This document shows positions 23,798 through 33,912 of a DNA stretch of 64,000 nucleotides, one piece after another. Source of the stretch: Nannochloris sp. 'desiccata' (Eukaryota; Chlorophyta; Trebouxiophyceae; Chlorellales; Chlorellaceae); NCBI GenBank assembly GCA_019044685.2, contig JAGTXX020000012.1:558001-622000 (forward strand), written 5' to 3'. A program made the position numbers and the translations under genes. The notes under the pieces are model-generated. The model was not told the origin of the DNA, searched no databases, and saw only the letters and a list, made by a program, of their open reading frames with translations. Position 1 is the first letter of the stretch. The number at the start of each line of letters is the position of its first letter.

Positions 23798-24095
23798 AAG
23801 CCGTGGTGGTAAGTGTTAGAATTAATTTAATATGATACGAAGTATTATTAGCGAGGTTTAGATCAGATAATGGGGAACTAGAGCCGTCAAGGTCGGGTCG
23901 TGCTTAAGGCGTACGTCGGGCCTGCTCAGCAGGCCCGCTCAGCAGGCTGCTGAGCTTCTGCGACAATGTGAACCCGAAGTACGCCTAAAGCACGACCCGA
24001 CCTTGCCGGCTTTATTTCTTCATTATCTCATCCAAATCTCGCTAAAGTTCATCATATTACAATTAAAATAAGTCTAACACTTACCGCCCAACCTT
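23798..24095. promoter_or_regulatory. Palindromic divergent promoter between transferrin copies
   Basis: The whole 298-bp region is an imperfect inverted repeat, since it is the junction of a head-to-head duplication. Outer parts match loosely (for example AAGTGTTAGA at 23811 against TCTAACACTT at 24073). Confidence 0.75.
23883..24010. repeat. Strong inverted repeat with nested hairpins at centre of transferrin duplication
   Basis: The left arm 23883-23920 pairs with the right arm 23973-24010 at 35 of 38 positions. Two immediately adjacent 19-nt perfect palindromes sit at the inner edge: 23918-23936 (GGGCCTGCT-C-AGCAGGCCC) and 23937-23955 (GCTCAGCAG-G-CTGCTGAGC). The arms are far more GC-rich than the flanks and better conserved than the rest of the promoter. 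Confidence 0.9.
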
Positions 24096-25561
24096 ATGAT
24101 GCAGCGATCGGTGTTCATCAAGTCCGCTGTGGCGTTAATTGCTTTGGCCACAGTTGCCGATGCATTGAGAACCCTTCAACAGGTAAGACCCCACATACAA
24201 AACTTTAACACCTTTTGCCAGCTCTCGTCCAATTCACCTAACCTAGCACCTCTCCTACCCCTTTTGTAGGCCACATCTGGGCAAGACATTCGAATCTGTA
24301 TGCCTGCTGAAGATGATGCAACTTTGTTGCAGAGATGCAATGCTGCAATGGCGCTTGCTAACGATGCTGAGGAGGGTGTTTCCTTCTCGTGTATCGCTGG
24401 AGGCTCCGAAGAAGGCTGTATGAGGCTTGTACGCGACGGTGGTGCTGACTTGACTAAATTTGGGCCTAGTTTCGCTTATACTGCCAAAAGGGACTATGGC
24501 TTGGAGCCTATTGTCTCTGAAAACTACGGCGGAAGAGTCGGCAAAGAATATTTCTCTGTTGCCGTCGTTAAAAAAGAATTCTGCACCGATGGTGTCTCTC
24601 TTTCCGACTTAAAGGGGAAGAACGCCTGTCATACTGGCTACCGCAAAACTGCTGGCTGGAATATGCCTGTTGGATACCTTGTTGACTCTGGAGTAATGAG
24701 TGTGAAAAATTCTGAGCGTGGAGTTAATACAGACGCTGAATCAGTTGCTGATTTCTTCTCAAATGTCTGTGCTCCTCGTGTGACTTCGGACGGTCCTACA
24801 ACCAGTGGTACTGCCTGGGAACCCCTTTGTACTGGTTGTGGTGGTGATTGCACTGAAGATTCCCCTTATTATGACTATCCTGGTACTATTCGTGGGTTGA
24901 ATGACGGTGTGTGTGATGTTGCTTTTACGAAGCATGATACTGCTCCTCAAGTCGCTCGTGACGGTTCCGCTCCTGAAGCTTGGTCTACCTTGGCATTAGA
25001 TGACCTCCGTCTGCTGTGTCCTCTTGGAGGCTGTGCGGCAGTGACTGATTTCCAACGATGCAACTTTGCTGGGGTGCCTAGTCAAGCCTTTGTGGGCGAC
25101 GTATCTTTGCAGAGGACTCCTGAAGGCGCAAAGGTGAAAGAAGCGTTGGTGAATGCTGGAAAGAATCCTCGATTCTTGGAAGCTGCTGCTGATATTGGCG
25201 AAGCCGAAGGATTTATTTTGACTGCAAATACCAAGAGCCTTGATGTACGTTTCATAGTCATATAACTATATCTAAATGTTGATAGATGGAATTTTGTTTC
25301 TCACCTTTCTCTTTTTTTGTTTTCCTTCGAGCAACTTGCTAATTCTCTTTTCTCTCTTCCTTGCAGGCTGTCGATGGATCTTTCCTTGACTACTTTGGCA
25401 CTGAAACAAATGCTGCCTTCAGAGGTATTGAAACTATGGATGCGGCCCTTGAGACTTCTGAGACTTCTAGTAGCAGTGGTCTCAGTGGGGGGGCCATTGC
25501 TGGAATCGTGATTGGCGTTGCCGTTGCTGTGGCATCATTGCCGGTGTTGCAGGGTTGGTAA
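24096..25561 (+). CDS. Single-lobe transferrin copy with frameshifted C-terminus
   Basis: Three exons, 24096-24182, 24270-25244 and 25367-25561, give 418 residues. Intron positions match those of the minus-strand paralogue exactly. The signal peptide (MMQRSVFIKSAVALIALATVADA) is followed directly by one lobe nearly identical to the C-lobe of the other copy; the N-lobe is absent. Its His-position block reads PSQAFVG, like that C-lobe. In exon 3 a 2-base insertion (TG, at about 25528-25531) relative to the paralogue shifts the frame. The membrane segment now ends at GVAVAVASLPVLQGW and stops, removing the basic cytosolic tail. The coding frame is otherwise intact, so it may be expressed; it could also be an early pseudogene. 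Confidence 0.85.
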
Positions 25562-26888
25562 TCTATAAAACCCGTGGAGGAAAGTACATTAACTTTGACG
25601 TTGATGTTGGAAGATCTATGCATGTGTTCGCCAAATATATATATTGGTTCTTTCTAGAGGGGAACAGGCAACTCAGCCCTCTACTGCTTCTGAGTCCTTA
25701 ATAATAATATAGTAATACTGCGTATTTGCTCTGCTAAATATTACTAAAAGCATTAAGGGATCAAAAATCGTCCCTTTCATTTAGAGTTCCGACCAATCGG
25801 CAAGCACTCCCTCCTAGATTTTTGAAATTTTCACCTATACAGCTTGTAAAAGTCGGTAATATTCAATAATCAATGATTGATACAGATTAAACTGCACTTC
25901 TCACTTTAAAGCTCTCTAGGAGCTTTAGTCTGGGCTGAACGTCAGATCATTTCAAAAGACCAACATACTTATCGATGCATCTGAATGAAAATCAAGCGTA
26001 TTGTAATATTTTTATCTGATAGCTCTTTAGCGCCAATTTAAGATTTTATAAATTCCTTGAAGTCAAGTTTTTAAACTTGATGTCAAAATTGGCAAGGCAA
26101 CATCTGTAGCATAAGCTCAGACTTTAGCGTCCTGTCTATTAAGATGGATGTGCTAAACGATGAAGAGCAGCGGGAGAGGCGAGATATGAGAATCTCCGGC
26201 CCTCGGTCAAAATCTTGCCTTGCAGGTAATACAATCGATCTAGAAGCCTCAATTTCTAGTTCTCAAGCTTAACACTGCACAAATGGTTGAACTGTAATGA
26301 TTGACTCTGATAGAAGCGTTCTTCACACGGTTGCTCTTTTTTTATTACTCAGGTAGAAGCAGCGGCTGCAGCACAGTGCTGAGCACTGAACCTTAACTTA
26401 AATTGGAAGCTGAATTGCTGACATACAACTTGGTTCTTTTGCCATCAAGGGTTTTGTTGGGTTCTTGCTTTTCGGATGGTGGCCTATTAAGGGACCAGTT
26501 TTTTCTTGCCTCGATGCATGGTCGGTCCTCTTCACATCTAATAAAAAGACAAGAAAGAGTCTCGTTCAGGCCTACTTTAAAAATTGGAGAATACTATGAA
26601 ATGCTCAAATTGAGAAATAGAAGCCTATAGAAAAAGTGAAACCAAGCTTGTCGAAATGCGCACTCAGATCCTAATGCTGAGCAGGCTGACCTTAATGACC
26701 TGAGGCTGCTGGCGAAATTATGAAAGGACGATTTGATCACTTTGGGCTTTGCATTTTGGACAGCATTATAGAGAAGAAGAACCAACCCTTACAGTTCAAC
26801 ATACCAAATATAGCAATTTTGCCTTGCAAAGTTTGTAAAAAAATACACAGCAAAACAAAGCAATTGCGAATTCAACTGTGATGATGAC
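25562..26888. other. Gene-poor gap (1.3 kb) after transferrin copy
   Basis: The first 180 bases are the relic of the lost C-terminal coding sequence and the duplicated 3' flank. Two short palindromes occur: 25908-25926 (AAAGCTC-TCTAG-GAGCTTT) and 26063-26080 (TCAAGTTT-TT-AAACTTGA). A small frame starts with ATG at 26144 and can either read through to 26272 (42 residues) or splice at 26225/26353 to end at 26396 (41 residues). It begins MDVLNDEEQRERRDMRISG and has no recognisable domain. Confidence 0.4.
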
Positions 26889-28020
26889 CTAGTTGCGGGT
26901 CTTCATTGCCGCTCTTCTATCCTTTCCAGGGCGCTGAGATTTCCCTCCAGAAGAGCTACTACCTCTACCACCTCCAAATCCTCCTCTGCCTCCACCACGG
27001 CCACCACCTCTCCCTCTCCCTCTACCACCTCTCCCACCGCCATCACGAGATGGTGTATAATCCCCTCCAGCAGCACTATACGCATCATTCTGTTTCTGTA
27101 ACCTCTTTTTCCCGCCAAATCCATACTTGGAATCGCGTTTTGTACGCTTCATAGACTTATCATGAGCAGAAAATCGATCTCCCAATTTCGTTTTCGGTTT
27201 TTGATTTCTACCACTGCCACCGCCTTTGCCGTCCATTCGTGCCAGTTCCGCATCCATATCGAGGTCACCAGCGAATCCAGACCGCTCCCTTTGTTTTCGT
27301 AAAGCAGACACACTGGTAATAGCCTTCTTTTTCTCGTGATCGCGTTCCTTTTTCTTTTCTGCAGCGACTTGCTTGCCGAATTTTTTGGCTTCCCTTTCCC
27401 GTCGGCGTTGCTCTGCGGTTTCGATAACGTTCTTTTCGTAAAGAAGCTGCTCTTTCACACGTGCCATGTGTTCATCACTTTTCACCATTTCTGCGTAATA
27501 ATCTGTTGGGCGAGACCAGGGGATCGTAGCTTCTTCAAATTTGGAGATTGCTGATTTGGCGGCAGCAAGGGCTTGATTATAGAAAGCAAGTTCGCGTTCA
27601 AGATCATCATCTACATCGGCCACTTCTGTAGGTTCATCGCTGGTTATTGCTAGAGTTTCAGCCCATGGCTGTTCCTCTGTCCAAGCGATGTCTTCTAACT
27701 TATCGTGCATGGAATCAACATTGTAAATTGCTTGCTCTTCGTCCTCCTCGCCGTCGTCTTCTTTGATCTCCTCGTCATCTTCTCCATCTTTTGCTGCTTT
27801 TGCTCTTTTGGCAAGCTTCTTTTCCTTCTCTATAGCTAATAAAGCCGCCAATTCCTGCGGAGATGGGGGGATAGACAAGTGAGACTTGGGAAGAAGCTTT
27901 CAAATTCGATGCAAATTTCTAGTGCATGCATGCGCCACAACTTACCTCTTCATCAGACAGGTTGCCTTCGTCAGATGAATATTCTTCATCTTCTGAAGAG
28001 TTTTTATATGCTTTCCTCAT
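26889..28020 (-). CDS. EBP2: EBP2, rRNA-processing nucleolar protein
   Basis: Two exons, 27946-28020 and 26889-27854, join in phase 0 to 346 residues. EBP2 acts in the nucleolus in 27S pre-rRNA processing and 60S subunit assembly. Diagnostic blocks: DKLEDIAWTEEQPWAETLAI (about 80-100), VDDDLERELAFYNQAL, and WSRPTDYYAEMVKSDEHM (about 140-160), followed by the Lys/Arg/Glu-rich helix and FGKQVAAEKKKER. The N-terminus is acidic; the C-terminus is a run of RG/GRG repeats ending in a basic KSQRPGKDRRAAMKTRN tail typical of nucleolar proteins. The start codon at 28020 comes from the short first exon (MRKAYKNSSEDEEY...), needed because the long frame has no good start. It is divergent from UCHL5. Confidence 0.93.
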
Positions 28021-28321
28021 ATATGCTTAATTGATCTATAAAAGCTTGGTTGATTTGAAAACAAATTGAATCTAAGAAATGCAAGCGTTTACTGCCAACT
28101 CTACACGCAAGTTGTTCAATAAGACAACTTAATAATATATGAATATACTTATTCTGTTTCCGTTGTTGGGAATTTATCTCTTCATGTTCCTCCTATCATC
28201 ATTTTATTGAGCGCCGAGAAACGGCCTGTTCAAAAACTGATCTACTTATCCAGGCCCTACTGTCTGTTTATCAGCATTACACTATTCCATATCTTTTGGA
28301 GAGTATTAAAATATTACAAAC
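28021..28321. promoter_or_regulatory. Divergent promoter region, EBP2 / UCHL5
   Basis: 301 bases between opposite start codons. AT-rich, no clear motif. Confidence 0.4.
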
Positions 28322-29554
28322 ATGGCAGGCTCAGACTCTTGGACCACAAGTAAGTACACAGATTTGACTTTTGATCAATATTTTAAAAGAGGCTCTTATA
28401 TCTATTTTCTACTTGCAACCGCCAACCTTTGCAGTTGAATCAGATCCTGGTGTTTTCACCGAGCTCATTTCCAAGATGGGTGCTTCAGGCTGTGAAGTTG
28501 CTGAGCTTTGGTCGTGTGACAGATCCTCGTTGGCACAACTAGAGTAAGTAGTTGCTCTTCACAAAAGTTGCCATGTCCCACTATATCGTATACCCAGCTT
28601 TCCTATCTCGCATAATCAGGAAAAAACTCCTCGTTTTGTAGGCCAATCTACGGATTAATTTTCCTTTTCAAATGGCAAAAAGAAACCAACACCCGCCCAA
28701 TTGATGAAGATTTCCAATCTAAAGGCGTATTCTTCGCTAGCCAAGTCATAAACAACGCCTGCGCTACTCAAGCCATCATTTCAATTCTAATGAACATCCA
28801 ACCTGAACAGGCACAAGGCTTTCAACTCGGTCAAGAACTCACCGCTCTTCGAGATTTCACTTCAGACTTTCCACCAGATGTACGAGGCCTTGCTATTGGC
28901 AATAGTGAAGCAATACGCACCGTACATAATAGTTTCCACCCTCCACAACCACTTTTCCCAGATGAAAACGATAACAATAAAGATGGTGAGGCTTTTCATT
29001 TTGTAGCCTACGTTCCTGTTGCAGGAGGTCTCTATGAGCTCGACGGGTTGAAACCTGGTCCTATTCGGCTTTGTGACTGTAGTTTAGATGAGTGGTTGAC
29101 TCATGCATCTGACGCAGTGACTGCACGTATTGCTAGGTACTCAGAATCTGAGCAGAGATTTAATTTAATGGCCGTAGTGAGAAGCCGGAAAGACCTTTTA
29201 GAAGAACAACTTGAGGAAGCTCAACAAAATGCTGAAAACTTGCGTAAAGAGCTTGAAATTTCTGCTGGAACTGGGGGTGGGGTTAATAATACGGAAGATG
29301 TGGATATTAAATTGGCTGGGTCTGAGGCTGAGGTCCAGGAACTTAAAGCTGCAATAGCTCAAGAGTCTTCAAAGCGGCAACGCTGGGCGAATGAAAATTT
29401 AAGAAGGAGAACCGATTTCACCCCTTTTGCGTTTAATCTATTGAAAGCGTTAGCCACAGAAGGGCAGCTGCAAGGGCTGGTGAGTACGGCTGAAGAGAAA
29501 CACCGGGAAAGGGTACAACAACAACAAGCTCAATCTCAGCAGCAACAAAAGTAA
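28322..29554 (+). CDS. UCHL5: Ubiquitin carboxyl-terminal hydrolase UCH37/UCHL5
   Basis: Three exons, 28322-28349, 28435-28543 and 28642-29554, join in phase to 349 residues. UCHL5 is a cysteine deubiquitinase of the 19S proteasome and INO80 complexes. Exon 2 gives IESDPGVFTELISKMG, and the exon 2/3 join restores LEPIYGLIFLFKW. The catalytic Cys is residue 86 in NNACATQAI, and the catalytic His lies in EAFHFVAYVP. The crossover region and the UCH37-specific C-terminal helical extension (about 225-349) are present; the latter binds Rpn13/NFRKB-type DEUBAD domains and includes the RRxNFTPF-like stretch ENLRRRTDFTPFAFNLL. The tail ends in a Gln run. Confidence 0.95.
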
Positions 29555-29700
29555 CTACAGCGGTGGCAGTTTTTTCAGTTTTTTTTTTCACTTACATAGT
29601 TCAATTACATGTTATTACTACAACATCTACATTTGCTTACATCAATACATTTATATTTAGAATTATTGTAATATCACATTTAAATGCTTCTTAGGAAAAG

Positions 29701-29904
29701 CTATCTCCAGTGCCCTGCATCCGATGGCGGCGGTGGCGGTGGCGGTGCAGAAGAAAATTGTGGTGGCTGTTGGGTGGGTGGGGGTGGAGGTTGGTAGGGA
29801 AGGACTGAAGAAGACTCTGGGGGAGGAGGGTGATAATATGACACTTCTGGTGGTGGTGCCTGCTGATGCTGATGGTGGCCATAGTCATGACCGTGATGGT
29901 AGTA

Positions 29905-29937
<33 letters not shown>

Positions 29938-31633
29938 GCTAGGAGGAGGGTAGTATTCACGGTTCTGTTGTTGATGCCATTCTTGCTGGTGATAGGAGTG
30001 CTGGGCATAATAATTATGAGAAGCAACAGCAGAATACATCGGCACAGGATTTTGTAGTGGCTGCTGCTGTTGTGATGGTGACGGAGCATGTTGCCGTTCT
30101 GGTACGTGACCACCACCACCACCACCACCTCCCCACTGTATAGGATCTGCTCCTTCGGGTATTGGAGCATTGATCCCAGGAAATTTAACCTCTTCTCTAT
30201 AAATATTGCCAACTCTATCCGCTTCTTCCTCTTCTTCTTTGTCACTCTCGGAGTCGTCCTCTTTGGGGAGTTGTATAAAGTCATCTGCTTCCTTGTCTAG
30301 CCCCTGTGCAGCTGCTAGGTTTATAGCAATGGCAGTACTCACACCCAATTTATCTTCAATCACTGGAAGTATCAACACCTCCTCACCCTGTCCCTCCTGC
30401 TCCAGAGGCGGGGGTGGAGGAGGCGGCGGTGGCGGCGGCATTTCTTCTTTTTCTTTCTCTGCTATGTCGACAGTTTTTGCTGCTGGTCTGGGTTTATACG
30501 CTGGAGGTATCCCCATAGCACGCATAGCATGCAACCAAGGCGGTGCATCAAGCGCTCCAATTCCCATTGCTTCTCGAAGAGAGGTAGAAAGTAAGCCCGG
30601 AGTGGCTAAAGGAAATTCTCGCTGTAATAGTTCAAAAGGGGTAAGTTCTTCTTCATCTAAGCTCTCTTCTAACGCCCCATCCTCTTCTTCAGACTCACTG
30701 CTACTCAATGCTTCATCGTTCTTGCCATCTTTATCTGCCTGCTGTCTTTCCTTCTTCCTATCCTTCATTTTTTCTTCAATTAGAAAATATCTCTTTGGGG
30801 GTCTACTATTACCACCAGCACCAGAGACACCTTGAAGCCGTCTTCGAGCGTCTTCTATTGCTTCAGGGTCATGTTCTTTCCAGCATTCACGTAAAGAATG
30901 GGCGTAAGAACCGCAATTAAAGCATCGTTGACCAATACGCTGTCTTTTAGAACCTTGGCCGCCGCCACCACTGCCGCCGCCGCCATTGCCACCTGCTGCT
31001 GATATGAAAGCCCTATCAGAGCCAGCAATGCCAGGAAAGGCAACTATAGAATTAGAGATATCTGGTTCTGCTACTATTCCTCCCTCCGAGGGCTTATCAT
31101 TACCATTCGGTAGAAAGGAGGAAGTGGTTACTAGGGGCTGAGGTTGTTGCTTAATTTTCAGAGGCCGATTTACGGCTCTTTCATAGGTCGGAACCTCCCC
31201 TGTCCGTTCGTACTGCACATTAAACCACATAGTACGAGTAATGGGATTAATAGAGGGCGCTGGGCGGTCATCAAGGACTGGGAGAGTGCTTTCTGGTAGA
31301 GAGGATAGAGCGCCATTGGGCTCATACCTCAAAGTGCCTGAGAGTACTTCAGGAGGGCGAAATCCTTCAGGAAAACGGTCTGCATGCCAATTTTTCCATT
31401 CATGAAGGAGCGAATCGAGTTTGTGCCGACTTTCTCTGCATAGAAGGAATAAAAATTAAAGAGTAAGCACAAAGACGTTTGGGCGATGGGTTCCAAGGAA
31501 CCTGATGATTTAGATATTATAAAAGGGATCTGTTTGGCCTGATTTAAGCAACGTACGTAGGTAGGTTGGTATATTCTACTTTTATTATAGGCGGGTCAAC
31601 ATCAGGCTTGTCGTCTTCGCGTTTCCGCTTCAT
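29701..31633 (-). CDS. ZCCHC8-like zinc-knuckle / PSP-domain RNA-processing protein
   Basis: Two exons, 31557-31633 and 29701-31435, join in phase to 603 residues, starting MKRKREDDKPDVD. A CCHC zinc knuckle (CFNCGSYAHSLREC, about 165-180) is followed by a PSP (proline-rich in spliceosome-associated) domain, where PGLLSTSLREAMGIGALDAP and WLHAMRAMGIPPAY are diagnostic (about 275-310). This order is that of ZCCHC8, scaffold of the nuclear exosome targeting (NEXT) complex in animals and plants. The C-terminal 250 residues are low complexity: poly-Pro, acidic, poly-Ala (from a CAG/CTG-type run near 29907-29936), then His/Tyr/Pro-rich. A role in RNA surveillance is inferred from family. Confidence 0.85.
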
Positions 31634-31882
31634 TTTAGATTTTTTTTTGAAAGATCAATCTATCATCTTGAACATCTAAGTTACGTAGCAGCTATGATCT
31701 CCAACTGTATTAGATGTAAAAATATTAAAACCTTAATTAATGCCTCTAAATCCCATTAAAAGGTACATTTTAGGCACCATCGAAAACTCTTGCAGAACTT
31801 CAACCTCTTCGAACGTCTTCTTGCAGCATGCTTACTTTACAATTTAGAAATTAAAATTTATGGAATATTATCAGACGTGGAT

Positions 31883-32590
31883 ATGCAAGGTCAAAGTCGA
31901 ATTACGCCAACCTTGGGCATTTGTTGCAGGACCCCAAGTAATCTACATTTGCGATCTCCTCAAACACAGCACTATTTTGCCCAATTTCTACTTCAGATAC
32001 CTCCTCGTAGTTTGATCTCTATGATTGTAATGTCCTCTTCTAGTGTTACACCGCCTCCACCTTCCCTAGACCCTGCAAAACCACCTTACTCACTTCTAAG
32101 CAACCCCGTCTACTCCCTGGCCACCTCAGACTCTCAAGGGAGCAACCGCACATTAAATCTGGTGACCTATGCATCTCCCATATCTATCGTACCTAGGTTC
32201 TACGCACTTGGGCTCTATAGAGGCACCTTATCTGCAGAGAATATGCTCACGACGGGGAAAGGCGTTTTGCAGATTCTAGGAACACGCCATGCCCCTCTAT
32301 TTCAACTTCTAGGCAAAACGAGTGGTAGAGATGTAGATAAGTACGCTGAATTAGACAAGAGAGCTATTTCTGTAAAAGAATTTGCAGGACAGCGTGTGAT
32401 TGCAGATTGTATTGGTGTCATGGCCCTTAGAGTAGTCTCTTTTTCAGAAAATAAGGTAGAAACCAAAACAGATTTCTTTCCAGCAGGCGATCATGATGTA
32501 GTTATTTGCGCAGTTGAAGAATTTGAGACTTTTAACGCTTACGAAGAGCCATTATATACCAGCCAGCTTCGCAAAGAAGGCTACATCTAA
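31883..32590 (+). CDS. Flavin-reductase-like (split-barrel FMN-binding) domain protein
   Basis: About 235 residues if started at the ATG at 31883; alternatives are 32021 and 32030, and the frame is open back to 31790 but only with a TTG. The domain begins with NPVYSLATSDSQGSNRTLNLVTYASPISIVPRFYALGLY-type residues (about 75-115), a signature of the flavin-reductase-like FMN-binding family, where the ATxD..G..N and the TYASP strands shape the FMN site. The upstream residues are Ser/Gln/Pro/Arg rich and may be an organelle transit peptide. Plants have a related uncharacterised plastid protein. The electron donor and acceptor are unknown. Confidence 0.72.
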   Translation: MQGQSRITPTLGICCRTPSNLHLRSPQTQHYFAQFLLQIPPRSLISMIVMSSSSVTPPPPSLDPAKPPYSLLSNPVYSLATSDSQGSNRTLNLVTYASPISIVPRFYALGLYRGTLSAENMLTTGKGVLQILGTRHAPLFQLLGKTSGRDVDKYAELDKRAISVKEFAGQRVIADCIGVMALRVVSFSENKVETKTDFFPAGDHDVVICAVEEFETFNAYEEPLYTSQLRKEGYI

Positions 32591-32649
32591 GAAGAAACAG
32601 TTATGAAATAAAGAAAGAAAGAAAGAAAAAAATGGCAGGCCAAATTATT

Positions 32650-33657
32650 TTACCGTCCTGCAGCAAGATCAGCAAATACTTCTTTTGATCTACTTTCCAA
32701 TTCTTTCAAATATTCTGCTTGCACCCGCTGTGAATAACTGCCACTCGACAATCCCAAGACGACACTTTCCATCTTTCTTTGTAATGCCTCCAAGAATGAA
32801 ACTTCAGAAATCTCACCGCCTTGAGCTTTTTTCCTAATAATAGGCGCCCATGTACCTTCATCAGCATTTAGCAACTCAGATAAAACAGCTTCAGCAGGGG
32901 AAGAAGTCTTCCCACTATCACTAGCAACATCGTCGAGGCTCAAAGCTCTGGAGGCGTAAATTTGTAAAACTTTCTGTAAGATAACAACCATGCCATCAAG
33001 GTTATCATCTGAGGCTTTCCTCATCCATGCAAAACAATTCGATAACAACGCTTCATCAATGAACTCAGCTCGTGCGTCCATCGCAGCACGCATAGCAGCG
33101 ACCTTGTCAGCCGGGAGCGGCAATTTCCATTCTCCTGTTCTTTCATCAGCAGCAGCTTTAAGGATCTCTTGAAGAACGCCAGCAGAGTCAGTGAGCTGGG
33201 CATTGGTTTTACGGACCATGGCATCTACAAGCTGCATTACTACCTTAGCTAGTGAAGCCAATTTCTCTTTTTCTTCTGGTTCCGCGGCAGAGTCCGTGCG
33301 AGTAGCGAGGCGCAGCCAGAATCGTTGGTCAAAACTGAGCATATTTTCAGCAACCTTTTGAGTTAAATCGTTCGCATCTGTAGCAGATAAGAGGATGTCG
33401 ATAAGTTCGTCCAAAGCAGCGGTTTCTGCGAGGCCTTGGAGGCCAATTGGGGCATCGCTGTCGGCGGCAGCCACGAAGATCACTCTTGAACTTTTCCGGG
33501 AAGTGACCTTCTGGGGAAATGGACTCATGGGCATTTCAGATGGATTCTTAGAGATGCTAGAAAAGCATAATGCCGCCGAGAAAGGTCTCAGGATTGAGCT
33601 GCATAGTCGAGCTCGAGTGCCTGCCATGGGATGGCAACCTTGAACACGAGCTGCCAT
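32650..33657 (-). CDS. Plastid-targeted helical protein, unknown function
   Basis: Single exon, 335 residues. The first 65 residues are rich in Arg, Ser and Ala with almost no acids (transit-peptide-like; two Arg/Ser-rich patches). The rest is Ala/Leu/Glu-rich and predicted helical. It contains FDQRFWLRLATR and the striking stretch LLSNCFAWMRKASDDNLDGM at about 215-235, which I associate with an uncharacterised plant chloroplast family but cannot name with confidence. No catalytic motif. It ends in a charged helix (AEYLKELESRSKEVF). It is head-to-head with CSN5, with 255 bases between. Confidence 0.8.
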   Translation of the reverse strand: MAARVQGCHPMAGTRARLCSSILRPFSAALCFSSISKNPSEMPMSPFPQKVTSRKSSRVIFVAAADSDAPIGLQGLAETAALDELIDILLSATDANDLTQKVAENMLSFDQRFWLRLATRTDSAAEPEEKEKLASLAKVVMQLVDAMVRKTNAQLTDSAGVLQEILKAAADERTGEWKLPLPADKVAAMRAAMDARAEFIDEALLSNCFAWMRKASDDNLDGMVVILQKVLQIYASRALSLDDVASDSGKTSSPAEAVLSELLNADEGTWAPIIRKKAQGGEISEVSFLEALQRKMESVVLGLSSGSYSQRVQAEYLKELESRSKEVFADLAAGR

Positions 33658-33912
33658 TGAGCTTATAAATTATGGTTGCTATATATTTTACTATGTATGG
33701 ATGTAACAATTAGTGACTGCACCCTGGAAATGGGCCACTTTATCAAGGGAGAACCAATTGCAGCCAAAGAGTTTGAGGTACACTTTATTCAATGATTATT
33801 TTCTGCAGCACTATAAAGTTATGCCTTTGTTCCATATTTAAACATCTGTGTTGTACAGTATAAATATTCATAGACGCTCTGGTCGCTTATTCTTAATATT
33901 TTTTTCTGATCA

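Noticed and set aside
26403..26630. Plus-strand frame of 75 codons in the post-transferrin gap
   Set aside because: Starts only with TTG and has no recognisable feature.
29907..29936. CAG/CTG triplet run as a possible regulatory repeat
   Set aside because: It encodes the poly-Ala tract of the ZCCHC8-like protein, a common coding microsatellite.
29691..30284. Leu/His-rich minus-strand frame overlapping the ZCCHC8-like gene
   Set aside because: Wrong frame of the same low-complexity repeats; it has no domain.
30206..30835. Plus-strand frame of 209 codons with poly-Ser and poly-Gly
   Set aside because: Antisense of the Pro/Glu-rich part of the ZCCHC8-like gene.
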